Position numbers and translations under genes: made by a program. A stretch of 64,000 nucleotides of DNA from positions 1 to 64,000 of the forward strand of contig NZ_SDHW01000005.1 of the NCBI RefSeq assembly GCF_004118265.1, read 5' to 3'. Each line of letters starts with the position of its first letter. Position 1 is the stretch's first letter. Below are positions 41,952 through 51,363 of the stretch, piece after piece. The stretch is from Lacibacter luteus (GTDB lineage Bacteria > Bacteroidota > Bacteroidia > Chitinophagales > Chitinophagaceae). Below the pieces are notes generated by a model that saw nothing but the letters and a program-made list of their open reading frames with translations, made no database searches and was not told the origin of the DNA.

Positions 41952-44711
41952 CTATTGAATTACAATTCGCTCTTTATAAAGCGTTTCAGCTTTACTGTCG
42001 GTGATTTTCAGAATATAGAAACCTTGTGTTAGAGAGGCTGTTTTAATTTGATAATTAAAATTGCTTGCCTGTGATATTATCTTTTCAGAGCTAATAACCC
42101 GACCGCTTATATCGGTAAGTTGAATGATTAGCTGTTCATTTGTGTCTACACCAAAAAATTCTACTGTAACTTTTTCCTTAGCAGGATTTGGGTATAATCT
42201 GAACCCTCTTGTGTTGGCAAATTTTACAGAAACGGTATTACTGTATTGTACTTTTCCGTTTTTACTTATCGCTTTCACCCTGTAAACGTTTCTTCCGTAA
42301 AGCGGAGAAAGATCGTTATAACTAAAGTTGTATCCTGTGTTGTAGTTTCTCCCTGTTTCAGTAAAAACATTGCCATCGGCCGAGCGTTCAATTACAAAAT
42401 ATGCGTGATCTGTATCGGCAACTGCTTCCCAATTAATGATTGCAGTTTTACCTTCTGCCTTAGCAGAAATGCGAACAAAATTTACATCTAATGTTGAGGA
42501 TAAACTTCCTTTCAAAACAACTACATCATCAATACTGAATCCGTCGGATACAGTAGAGCTGTTTGATGAAAACAAAAAGCGAAAGCGAACATTTGATGAA
42601 CCAATATAGCTGCTGAGATCAACGATCTCTCTTCTCCATCCGTTAGAAAGCCCGGTGTAAGACGGAAGATCTCCAACACTAAACCTGTTTTCGTCAATTG
42701 TGTTAGAGCCGCAAACTGGTGCGTAGGCTCCTCCATTCAACGATACTTCTACACGCAAAAGGTCGTAACAGTTTTCTGAATTGCTTTTTAACCAAAAGCT
42801 CAGGAAAGCATCTGTACATCCTGTTAAATTAAGTGTTGTGTTACAGGTAGAATACCAGGTTCGGCTACTTGAATAGTTGCCACTTGGCGATTCTGACATT
42901 GATTTTGTTCCGTTAAATGCTGCGGTGGTACCAAATCCCCATGTGTTACTTGTTCCGGAAGCAGTCCATTTGGTAGCGTATGTACCTTCCATATCATCTG
43001 TGAATAACTCAGAGGGGTTGTAGATTTTTGTAACGGTATCGGTAAAAATCATACCATCAGATGTTACCTTCCACACAAACTTTAAAATCTGTTGGTTTGG
43101 TGTTGTACCTGCAAGCGTGTAAGAAATATTGCCTGTTGCTGTACCTCCGAAAGCTGAAACGGAACTTACGTTTACTGAGCTTCCAACCGAAGCAATATTT
43201 TGTAAAGGAATAATTTCAACTGTTGCAGGCATATCAACTAAACCACTTCTTGTAAGTCTGAATGTAAAGTTTCCAGTTAGCGAAGTGACTGACGGTGAAG
43301 TGTTGTCTTCTACTTCAAAAAACTGCCCACTTGTATTAGCTACTTGAAAATTGCTGAACATCATTTCTCTTGCAATAGGAATGATTTGCGAAGACGAAGG
43401 CCAAAAAGTACCACCCGAGAGTGCAGGTGAAACTTCGGGGCTGAATCCATATATCTTTTCATATCCAACTGCTCTGCTTCCGGCATCTCCGGAAAGCAGC
43501 CAGTCATCCGAATAGCCGTTTACATTATAACCAACAGTTGACATATCATCACCTACTTCGTAGCAATTATATTTTGTAAACAAGCCTCCTGCAGTGTTTA
43601 AAATAAGATTGTCTGTTGTGGTTGCGGTTGTTGATGCAGAGCCGGGTGGACGAACCCATAGTTGACCATATGCATGATAATTGAGTACAAGTTTAAACCT
43701 GCGGCCGTTGATGAAAGCCCGCATTGCCTGTGTTTCGTTTTCTGAAAATGCTGAAGGGCCTCTATAAGTATCGTTTTCAATGTTTGGAGAAGAGCCGGTG
43801 TTGTCTTCTGCAAATCCAACACTATAGTTACGGTTTAGATCAATACCTACATTTGTTTGTCCGCCAACATTGCGCCTGTTTTTCCTATGCATACCGCCGC
43901 CTGTAGGGTTGGTAACACAATTGTAGTTCCATCCATCTGGGTTTACACAAGGAACAAAAAACAGTTCTCTGTTATTGATGATATTTGATATTCGTGAGTC
44001 TGATGAATAATTCTGAAGAATATACTGCATAAAGAAGATGAGGTTATGCATACTCATTGCTTCTCTTGCGTGGTGTAAACCAGAGTACAATACTTCCGGC
44101 TCAGATTCATCTGTACCAGGTATGTCGCTTATTTTCACACACCATATTGTTCTTCCTTCAACTGTTGTTCCAATACTGAATTTGCTAACAAGAGTTGGGT
44201 AGTTGGTTGCCATATCGTCCAGCTTTGCTTCCATTTCGCTTAAGCTGTAATAGCCGCCTATCGATCCGCTTGTAAATGCATCCGGCGTTGTCCACGAAGA
44301 TGTGCTCCAGTTTGTTGTACACGTCTGAAAGGGAAGTTTTGCAGAAACAGCAGGTTGGGTTGATTTCGGGTCGCTGTATTTATAAAAATCAGCAGGGTTA
44401 TTTCTGCGTAAGAAATCAGATAATTCATCATCAACCAACACATCGTACTTTATACCCAACGTTTTTATTTTGGGTAAATCGGCTTTTAAAAACGAGTTGA
44501 TGAATGTTTTTGTCTGGTTGTCGTAAATGCCATGATCGAAATCGATTCCGGCTTTGTGTAAAAGTTCAAGTTGTGATCTGCTTTTTAAGTAGAGTTTCGC
44601 TTGGCTGTATACAATGCGGTTGTTTTGTGCATTGGAAGTGAAGCAAAATAATGTCAAAAAAGAAATAGATAACAAGAATGCTTTAAAAGTCTGCAGGTTT
44701 TTTTTTCTCAT
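41952..44711 (-). CDS. T9SS cargo: M14 family zinc carboxypeptidase
   Basis: A 919-residue exported peptidase. Signal peptide about 1-28. The M14 domain (about 150-450) has the zinc motif HAREAM (His214, Glu217), substrate residues in NPDGWNYN and GIDLNRNYSVGF (Arg294), the third zinc ligand His346 in LNYHAYGQ and the catalytic Glu426 in YGFSPEVSP, so it looks active. It should remove C-terminal residues from peptides outside the cell. Further beta-sandwich modules follow (about 590-750, a MAM/jelly-roll-like part with CTDAFLSFWLKS and VRFRFLFSSN), then an FN3-like part and a T9SS type A sorting domain (about 840-919; RLYPNPAKEKVTVEF). It lies between two beta-helix paralogues on the same strand. 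Confidence 0.92.
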   Translation of the reverse strand: MRKKNLQTFKAFLLSISFLTLFCFTSNAQNNRIVYSQAKLYLKSRSQLELLHKAGIDFDHGIYDNQTKTFINSFLKADLPKIKTLGIKYDVLVDDELSDFLRRNNPADFYKYSDPKSTQPAVSAKLPFQTCTTNWSTSSWTTPDAFTSGSIGGYYSLSEMEAKLDDMATNYPTLVSKFSIGTTVEGRTIWCVKISDIPGTDESEPEVLYSGLHHAREAMSMHNLIFFMQYILQNYSSDSRISNIINNRELFFVPCVNPDGWNYNCVTNPTGGGMHRKNRRNVGGQTNVGIDLNRNYSVGFAEDNTGSSPNIENDTYRGPSAFSENETQAMRAFINGRRFKLVLNYHAYGQLWVRPPGSASTTATTTDNLILNTAGGLFTKYNCYEVGDDMSTVGYNVNGYSDDWLLSGDAGSRAVGYEKIYGFSPEVSPALSGGTFWPSSSQIIPIAREMMFSNFQVANTSGQFFEVEDNTSPSVTSLTGNFTFRLTRSGLVDMPATVEIIPLQNIASVGSSVNVSSVSAFGGTATGNISYTLAGTTPNQQILKFVWKVTSDGMIFTDTVTKIYNPSELFTDDMEGTYATKWTASGTSNTWGFGTTAAFNGTKSMSESPSGNYSSSRTWYSTCNTTLNLTGCTDAFLSFWLKSNSENCYDLLRVEVSLNGGAYAPVCGSNTIDENRFSVGDLPSYTGLSNGWRREIVDLSSYIGSSNVRFRFLFSSNSSTVSDGFSIDDVVVLKGSLSSTLDVNFVRISAKAEGKTAIINWEAVADTDHAYFVIERSADGNVFTETGRNYNTGYNFSYNDLSPLYGRNVYRVKAISKNGKVQYSNTVSVKFANTRGFRLYPNPAKEKVTVEFFGVDTNEQLIIQLTDISGRVISSEKIISQASNFNYQIKTASLTQGFYILKITDSKAETLYKERIVIQ

Positions 44712-45199
44712 GTTTATTGGATAATAATTAATTCAGCCAAAAATTTATCCGGTGCTTTCCTGCTAGGTCAGACTTGTTAATATCGTCGGGGAGAACTAAC
44801 TGAAACCTGATATGTTGTAGAATGATTCAGGCTCATGGAGTTTAATACTCAGAGTTTTAAAAGAATAGTTCATAAGGGTGTTGGATTTAAAAAAATGATC
44901 ACTGCAAATGTCTGTAAAGAGGCATTATCAACGGTAAGAATAAACACTTATTTTTCTATGGAAATCCCCTTTAGCAAGTAAACGTATTTTAACTCGTTAT
45001 TATACTGAGGCGATTGCAGTAAATACGTATAAATTGATATGTATGGATGTGTTTGTTATGTTTTTTTGCCAGAATTCTTAATTATAATTAAACGAACTAG
45101 AAGAGCCTGATTTTTGTGTCTGCTTATTTATGGATGAGTGGCATTAAAAAAAGCAGGCCGGATTTTCCCGGCCTGCCATTAACGCTTGAATTTTCTTAA
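44712..45199. other. Gene-free stretch upstream of the M14 gene
   Basis: A 488-base AT-rich gap. It contains the terminator of the upstream beta-helix gene (45153-45176), a perfect 14-bp palindrome TTAATTATAATTAA (45078-45091), and an 8-bp inverted pair ACGTATTT (44982-44989) / AAATACGT (45021-45028). No reading frame looks coding. Promoter and control sequence for the M14 gene presumably lie here. Confidence 0.6.
45153..45176 (-). terminator. Terminator of beta-helix copy B
   Basis: A 9-bp GC-rich stem GCAGGCCGG (45153-45161) with CCGGCCTGC (45168-45176); on the minus strand it is followed by a T-run (A-run 45146-45152). Confidence 0.9.
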
Positions 45200-47548
45200 T
45201 TATTGGTGCATCAATTTTTGCTGAAATTTTTCACCAGTTTCTGAAACCATTTCAATAATGTACATACCATTATTATTTATTGGTGCAATATTCCAGGTAA
45301 TTACATTGTAGCCCATTGTACTGCTGTAGTTTGTTTTGCTGATGAGTTTACCTGAAAGATCAAGCAAGCGAACCTGATATTTGGTACGGCTGTTCGTTTC
45401 TCTAAACTCAATGTTGATTTTATTAGTAAATGGATTTGGACCTGCTTTAACAGCAGACGCAATTCCGGCAAAGTTGAATATAATTGTTTTGCTGTAAGAT
45501 GATTTACCATCAGTATAAACTGTTCTTAATCTGTAGTAGTTATTACCAGTCGATGCATTACATATAAGTTTAGAATACGATTGCATGTTTTGTGCGCTTG
45601 TATACGATACAACTCCTGCAAGAGAAAAATTAGCACCATCAGTTGATTGTTCAATTTCAAAAAAGCTGATAGTATTGTTAGAAGATACATCCCAGGTAAG
45701 TTCTGCAGCAGCATTTCTTTTTTTGCCATCGAAGTTAATTACTTCGTTATCGAGGATAAGTGAAGAGCCAACCATCAAACCTAACTCGCTGGTATTATTG
45801 CCAACCGTTGCAGTGGCTGTTACAAAAGGCGCAGCACCCGCAGGGATAGAAGCCATTGAAAAAGAAAAAGCAAATCCGTTTACATTGCCATTAGCAACAT
45901 TGCCGTCTACGTTGTACGATAAGCCGGTTGTGCTTCTGAGATCAGAGCCGCTTCCTTCCGTGCCTCTGCCTATGAAATATTTTGCTTCACCATAATTATA
46001 TAAACGTCCGCCTTGTTGGTTTGTTCCGCCATCGGTAAAGAAAAATTCCAATTTTGCACCTGCAGCTGCTTTACCGTAAATAATTATTGTAGTAGGAGTT
46101 TTCTTTACCGAATCAATTACAGGAAAGTTTTGCAGATCGTTGGGTTTATCTGCTCCTGCATCAACATCTCCATTATCGTTCACTGTAACTAATGTAGAAC
46201 CATTATAACCAAGGTCAATTCCAAGACCTGAGTTATTATAGATACTGTTTTCTGAAAAAGTAAAACCGTTAGCCTGGCCTGATCCGCTTGTGCTTATTGT
46301 AATGCCTGATCCTGTGTTGCTATAGATTGTATTTTTATAGATATAACAGTTTGCATTATTGTATGCGGTTGCACCTGCAACAGAAGTTGTTTGCTCATCA
46401 ACATACACGCCACCAAGAAAATTAGATGCAGTGTTGTTGTAAATAAGATTGTTGATTAATGTATCAGCTCTTGAGCTAAAGCTTATTCTGCAGCCACCAA
46501 CCGGGCTTGTTCCTCCTGTAATTGTAGTTCCGGTAACAGTATTGTTGTTAATGTAGTTGCTGTCTGTATTATGCCCTTCGTCAATGCCAAATTGTTCACA
46601 GTTTTCCACCCAGTTATTATATACATTCATACGGTAGCAATTCATCAACGAAATGCCATCGCCTGCTGCGCCAATAGAAGTAAATGTTGAAGTGCGCATT
46701 GTAGGGTTAATGACCTGGTTTTCGTATACCTGCCAGTTTTTGCTTGGTTGCACATTTCCTGTTACACCATTTGAGTTGTTATTTACACCATTAAATACAA
46801 TGCCATACACACCGGAATAAGAAACAAGATTATTTCTAATAATACCGGTATTGTTGTTTCCACAAACCAATATGCCGGCACCTTTTGTTCTTCTTGCTGT
46901 AATGGAAGGGTAGGTTCCTGTTGGTGAGCAAGAGATAAAACAGTTATAAATTTGCGCATTAACGGTTCTTGCTGCGGATACCTTGATGAACGAAATATCT
47001 GAATGACTGATTGCAGATGATTGAGAGCTTACATCGTTATTGCCAAAACCAGAAATAGCAATGTTTTTAATAATTACGTTTGTTGCGTTTACCGTAATGC
47101 CGTTGCCGGAATACCCATCGCCATTAGAAGGAAAAGTAAAAGCAGGAGAAACATCGCTAGGAACAATATAAACATCCGGATAAGGAATTGAACTTTGAAC
47201 AGAAGCTAAAACACCTACTGTTTTTCCTGTAAGTGTACCTGTATTTGAGTTAAGCTGTGTGCTGCCATCAATAGTTACAGCTTCTGTAATAACAGGCAAA
47301 GCTGTTTGTACACGGATTACAGCAAAACGAGATCCTGTAGAACCTTCGAAATAATTGCCAATTACATCAAGAATAAGAAACTGAATAACATCAGCTCCTG
47401 AAGTTGCGTTTGCATCTGTTATTGCCTGCCGGAGCGAACCTGCTCCACTATCGTTTGTGTTGGTTACGGTATAAGTTGCTGCGCTACTGCTTACGCTTGT
47501 GCAAATAAATAAAAACAACAGAGCAATGTTTCTGAATCTAGTTTTCAT
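45200..47548 (-). CDS. T9SS cargo: right-handed beta-helix protein (copy B)
   Basis: A 782-residue exported protein that aligns with the 39580 gene along its whole length with long identical stretches and few indels. Signal peptide about 1-23 (SSSAA), then TYTVTNTNDSGAGSLRQAI, a parallel beta-helix region (about 130-480; NNNTVTGTTITGGTSP, NLIYNNTASNFLGGVYVDE), an FN3-like part and a T9SS type A sorting domain (VKAGPNPFTNKINIEF). Its function is unknown; carbohydrate binding or cleavage is the usual guess for the fold. It is separated from the M14 gene by a terminator and 488 bases, so it is transcribed separately. Confidence 0.88.
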   Translation of the reverse strand: MKTRFRNIALLFLFICTSVSSSAATYTVTNTNDSGAGSLRQAITDANATSGADVIQFLILDVIGNYFEGSTGSRFAVIRVQTALPVITEAVTIDGSTQLNSNTGTLTGKTVGVLASVQSSIPYPDVYIVPSDVSPAFTFPSNGDGYSGNGITVNATNVIIKNIAISGFGNNDVSSQSSAISHSDISFIKVSAARTVNAQIYNCFISCSPTGTYPSITARRTKGAGILVCGNNNTGIIRNNLVSYSGVYGIVFNGVNNNSNGVTGNVQPSKNWQVYENQVINPTMRTSTFTSIGAAGDGISLMNCYRMNVYNNWVENCEQFGIDEGHNTDSNYINNNTVTGTTITGGTSPVGGCRISFSSRADTLINNLIYNNTASNFLGGVYVDEQTTSVAGATAYNNANCYIYKNTIYSNTGSGITISTSGSGQANGFTFSENSIYNNSGLGIDLGYNGSTLVTVNDNGDVDAGADKPNDLQNFPVIDSVKKTPTTIIIYGKAAAGAKLEFFFTDGGTNQQGGRLYNYGEAKYFIGRGTEGSGSDLRSTTGLSYNVDGNVANGNVNGFAFSFSMASIPAGAAPFVTATATVGNNTSELGLMVGSSLILDNEVINFDGKKRNAAAELTWDVSSNNTISFFEIEQSTDGANFSLAGVVSYTSAQNMQSYSKLICNASTGNNYYRLRTVYTDGKSSYSKTIIFNFAGIASAVKAGPNPFTNKINIEFRETNSRTKYQVRLLDLSGKLISKTNYSSTMGYNVITWNIAPINNNGMYIIEMVSETGEKFQQKLMHQ

Positions 47549-47857
47549 AACGGGCTACGTTTTCGGATTCTCTTACTTTTTTTGGTACGTTTAAACTGGT
47601 TGCTTAAATATTGCTGTTACTATAATCTTTAAGCTTCCGGTTTTATTGCTGAAAAGGCCTTTTGGGTAACGGAATTCATCTGTTGGGTACTGCAATAAAA
47701 CATTACAAAGGTCTACAACCTTACTAATAATGAAACTAGGAGTATCCCCTTAAAACATGTAGTATAACTTGCAGTCAACTGTAGTAACGAAGAGGCGTAT
47801 ACCATAAAAAAAAGCCCCGCAAACGGTTGCGGAGCTTTTTTTAGTTGATGTTTATTT
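47549..47857. other. Gene-free stretch between beta-helix copy B and GSIII gene
   Basis: A 309-base gap holding the GSIII terminator at 47806-47842. The remaining 250 bases must contain the promoter of the beta-helix gene; I see no clear TAnnTTTG element and no coding frame. Confidence 0.5.
47806..47842 (-). terminator. Terminator of the GSIII gene
   Basis: AAAGC(C)CCGCAA pairs with TTGCGG(A)GCTTT around an ACGG loop, with A-run before and T-run after, 16 bases past the stop on the minus strand. Confidence 0.88.
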
Positions 47858-50047
47858 TTAACGGAGGAATAATAGTTCTCTGTATTTAGGCAAATACCAG
47901 CTGGCATCATCAACCAGCAGCTCAAGTTTGTCAACGTGGTAACGGATCTCATCAAAGAATTTTCCCTTTACATCATCGCAATAAGCAATGGCCTTTTCTC
48001 TTGTATCGGCAATGGCATTTGCTTTTTTACGGGCTTCAATCATTTGTTCAACAAGGTCGCTTCCTTTATTAATATGCAGGGAAATTTTTTCGAGGATCTG
48101 CAACTGGTTCTCGTAGCCTTCTTTGCCAATACCTATATCTTTCAATCCTTTAATGTTATTGATAAGCACATTTTGGTATTTTATTGCCGCTGGTAAAACA
48201 TGACTGGTGCAAAGTTCGCCCATTACACGTCCTTCAATCTGTACCTGCTTGATGTATTTCTCCAACTCAATTTCATGGCGGGCTTCCAGTTCGGCATGTG
48301 TGTATACACCGGTGTTTTCAAAAAGCTCTTTGGCTTTTTTTGTAACCATTGCATCTAAAGCATAGGGAGTAGTTTTTACATTTGGTAATCCACGCTTCTC
48401 AGCTTCTTTTGCCCATGCTTCGCTGTAACCATCACCTTCAAACAACACTTTCTTGCTTTCGCTAACATAGCGTTGCAATACATGCATAATGGCAATTTCT
48501 TTTTTCTCGCCTTTTTCAATCAATGCATCAACTTCTTCTTTAAAAGTTGTGAGTGTTTGCGCCATAATGGTGTTAAGCACCGTCATTGCATTGGAACAGT
48601 TTGCACTTGAACCTACAGCACGGAATTCAAATTTGTTTCCAGTAAATGCAAAAGGTGAAGTACGGTTACGATCCGTATTATCCAGCATCAGCTCCGGAAT
48701 ACTTTTGTGCAGATCAAGTTTCAGAATCGCTTCGTCCTGTTCATCAAATTTTGTAGTAACACGTTTTTCAACTGCATCTAATACCTCTGTTAAATACTTA
48801 CCAACAAAAACAGAAATAATAGCAGGCGGTGCTTCATTCGCTCCCAAACGATGATCGTTACCTGCACCTGCAATAGAAGCACGCAGAATATCGGAGTACT
48901 GATCTACCGCACGAATTACATTGGTAAAGAAGGTAAGGAACATTAAATTTGTCTTTGGTGTTTTACCAGGCGCCAGTAAGTTTACACCAGTATCAGTACT
49001 CAAACTCCAGTTATTGTGCTTACCGCTCCCGTTAACACCTGCAAATGGTTTTTCGTGTAACAACACACGGAGTTTGTGACGGCGTGCAACACGATCCATC
49101 ACATCCATCAATAACGAATTATGATCAATAGCAACAGCCACTTCTTCAAAAATAGGAGCACACTCAAATTGTCCGGGTGCTACTTCGTTATGGCGTGTGC
49201 GTAAAGGAATACCCAGTTTATACGATTCGTTTTCAAAGTCACGCATAAATGCATAAATGCGTTCAGGTATCGAACCAAAATAATGGTCTTCTAACTGCTG
49301 ACCTTTTGCTGATGAATGACCAAACACTGTGCGTCCGCTCAGCACCAGATCGGGACGTGCATTATACAATGCTTCATCAACAACAAAGTATTCCTGTTCC
49401 CATCCAAGTGTGGGCGTAACCTTCGAAACGTTTTTATCGAAGTAATGACAAACATCCAATGCAGCTTTGTTTACTGCTTCCAATGCTTTCAATACCGGTC
49501 CTTTATAATCGAGTAACTCGCCGGTATACGAAACGAATACTGTAGGTATACAAAGTGTTTTACCTTCTCCTATTTCCATAATAAAAGCAGGAGAGGAGGG
49601 ATCCCATGCTGTGTAACCACGTGCTTCAAACGTTGCACGGATACCACCGCTGGGAAAAGATGATGCATCGGGTTCCTGTTGAATTAATGCACCTCCGTCA
49701 AACTCTTCAATGGCAGTACCATCGCCTTTTAATGTAAAGAAGGAATCGTGTTTTTCTGCTGTTGTACCGGTTAATGGTTGAAACCAATGTGTGTAGTGTG
49801 TTACGCCTTTGCTTTCGGCCCATTGGCGAATGCCTGCAGCAATCTGATTTGCATTTACACGGTCGATCTTTTTATTTCCTTTTATAGAAGCGAAAAGACT
49901 TTTGTATGCTTCATCGCTCAGATATTCACGGGCTGTTTTTAGCGTAAAAACATTCTGGCAAAAAATAGCAGTGATCTTGCTTGGAGAACTTACTTCTGTA
50001 TTTTTTTGCTTCGAAAAATTTTTAATGGCCTGGTAGCGTAACGACAT
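47858..50047 (-). CDS. glnN: Glutamine synthetase type III
   Basis: A 729-residue GSIII, the large hexamer/dodecamer-forming glutamine synthetase common in Bacteroidota, making glutamine from glutamate, ammonia and ATP. Seen: the N-terminal extension, GWEQEYFVVDEALY, RHNEVAPGQFECAPIFEE, GVNGSGKHNNWSLSTDTG, the GSIII signature NDHRLGANEAPPAIISVFVG and DRNRTSPFAFTGNKFEFR. Length is usual for GSIII. The gene lies downstream of a GSII gene on the same strand but with a terminator between them. Confidence 0.95.
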   Translation of the reverse strand: MSLRYQAIKNFSKQKNTEVSSPSKITAIFCQNVFTLKTAREYLSDEAYKSLFASIKGNKKIDRVNANQIAAGIRQWAESKGVTHYTHWFQPLTGTTAEKHDSFFTLKGDGTAIEEFDGGALIQQEPDASSFPSGGIRATFEARGYTAWDPSSPAFIMEIGEGKTLCIPTVFVSYTGELLDYKGPVLKALEAVNKAALDVCHYFDKNVSKVTPTLGWEQEYFVVDEALYNARPDLVLSGRTVFGHSSAKGQQLEDHYFGSIPERIYAFMRDFENESYKLGIPLRTRHNEVAPGQFECAPIFEEVAVAIDHNSLLMDVMDRVARRHKLRVLLHEKPFAGVNGSGKHNNWSLSTDTGVNLLAPGKTPKTNLMFLTFFTNVIRAVDQYSDILRASIAGAGNDHRLGANEAPPAIISVFVGKYLTEVLDAVEKRVTTKFDEQDEAILKLDLHKSIPELMLDNTDRNRTSPFAFTGNKFEFRAVGSSANCSNAMTVLNTIMAQTLTTFKEEVDALIEKGEKKEIAIMHVLQRYVSESKKVLFEGDGYSEAWAKEAEKRGLPNVKTTPYALDAMVTKKAKELFENTGVYTHAELEARHEIELEKYIKQVQIEGRVMGELCTSHVLPAAIKYQNVLINNIKGLKDIGIGKEGYENQLQILEKISLHINKGSDLVEQMIEARKKANAIADTREKAIAYCDDVKGKFFDEIRYHVDKLELLVDDASWYLPKYRELLFLR

Positions 50048-50156
50048 AAAATAAATTTGAAAAGTGATTTAACGATGGCAAGTTTTGTTTGCTTAATTAC
50101 GGTTTGCTTACCGTTGTGCGAATTTCTGTTTTCTTAATGAAAATAATAGATAAAAA

Positions 50157-50184
50157 AAATCCCCCCGTTGTTGCGGGAGGATTT
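50157..50184 (-). terminator. Terminator of the GSII gene
   Basis: AAATCC(C)CCCG (50157-50167) pairs with CGGG(A)GGATTT (50174-50184); on the minus strand it is followed by a T-run (A-run 50152-50159). It is 20 bases past the GSII stop. Confidence 0.85.
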
Positions 50185-50203
50185 ATCTGATATTGCAGTT
50201 GGA

Positions 50204-51217
50204 TTAGGCTTGTACGCTCTTAACTGTTTTAATAATGCGTGCAGCAACTTTGTAAGGATCTGCAGCAGAATTTGGACGACGATCTTCCAGGTAACCCTTC
50301 CAGCCCCATTTAGGAACTACAACAGGGATACGGATAGAAGCTCCACGGTCTGATACACCGTAGCTGAAATCGTGGATGCTTGCAGTTTCGTGCTTACCTG
50401 TTAAACGCAGGTGGTTATCTGCACCATACACTTCAATATGTTCTTTAACTACAGGACGGAAAGCTTCACAAACCTTATCGAAGATTTCTTTGCTGCCTGC
50501 AGTACGTAATAATGTATTAGAGAAGTTAGCGTGCATACCGCTACCGTTCCAGTCTAATGCGCCGAGAGGTTTACAATGCCAGTTGATAGATACACCATAT
50601 TTCTCACCGATTCTTTCGAGGATGTAACGACCTAACCAGATTTGATCGCCTGCTTCTTTAGCACCTTTTGCAAACACCTGGAACTCCCATTGGCCTGCTG
50701 CTACTTCTGCATTGATACCTTCTACATTTAAGCCTGCTTCTAAGCAAACATCTAAATGTTCTTCAATGATATCACGACCGTAAGCGTTGTTAGCGCCTAC
50801 TGAACAATAGTAAGGGCCTTGAGGCGCAGGGTAACCACCTGAAGGGAAACCAAGAGGTTTGTTTGTTTCAGGATTCCAGAGGAAGTATTCCTGTTCGAAA
50901 CCAAACCAGAAATCGTTATCATCATCTTCAATTGTTGCACGACCGTTTGATTCATGCGGAGTACCATCAGCATTCAAAACTTCACACATAACGAGGTAAC
51001 CGTTTTTACGTTGAGGATCTGTAATGATGTATACCGGTTTCAACAAACAGTCTGAAGAACCGCCTGGTGCTTGCTCTGTAGAAGAACCATCGAAACTCCA
51101 CATAGGACAATCTTCTAATTTGCCACTAAAGTCTTTTTCAATTTTTGTTTTGCTGCGAAGGCTTTGTGTTGGTTTGTAACCATCAAGCCAGATGTACTCA
51201 AGTTTAGACGCTGACAT
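50204..51217 (-). CDS. glnII: Glutamine synthetase type II (eukaryote-like)
   Basis: A 337-residue glutamine synthetase of the short GSII (eukaryotic) type. The start at 51217 (MSASKLEYIWLDG) is favoured over an in-frame ATG 33 bases upstream because family members begin at this point. Seen: WSFDGSSTEQAPGGSSD, the metal-binding FGFEQEYFLW, EVAAGQWEFQVF, WNGSGMHANFSNT and GVSDRGASIRIPVVV. It shares the reaction of the adjacent GSIII but is a different structural class, a decamer in known cases, without adenylylation control. The two are probably used under different nitrogen supply, which is inference. Confidence 0.95.
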   Translation of the reverse strand: MSASKLEYIWLDGYKPTQSLRSKTKIEKDFSGKLEDCPMWSFDGSSTEQAPGGSSDCLLKPVYIITDPQRKNGYLVMCEVLNADGTPHESNGRATIEDDDNDFWFGFEQEYFLWNPETNKPLGFPSGGYPAPQGPYYCSVGANNAYGRDIIEEHLDVCLEAGLNVEGINAEVAAGQWEFQVFAKGAKEAGDQIWLGRYILERIGEKYGVSINWHCKPLGALDWNGSGMHANFSNTLLRTAGSKEIFDKVCEAFRPVVKEHIEVYGADNHLRLTGKHETASIHDFSYGVSDRGASIRIPVVVPKWGWKGYLEDRRPNSAADPYKVAARIIKTVKSVQA

Positions 51218-51363
51218 GTTTAACCGCTTTGATTTAGTTTGAAAAAACAATGAATATTGCTAATTGCGCTGCTAATTTACGATTGAAAATGATTTTAATC
51301 TAAAAAAAATTATGCAATTCTCAAGTAAAACGTTTGTTAGTGTGGAAAAGTGAAATATGTATT

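Noticed and set aside
44712-45199. Possible small RNA or gene in the 488-base gap
   Set aside because: Short palindromes are present but there is no promoter-terminator pair or coding frame I can support.
39580-47548. Beta-helix paralogues as a composite transposon
   Set aside because: They are in direct orientation protein genes with signal and sorting domains; no mobile-element genes nearby.
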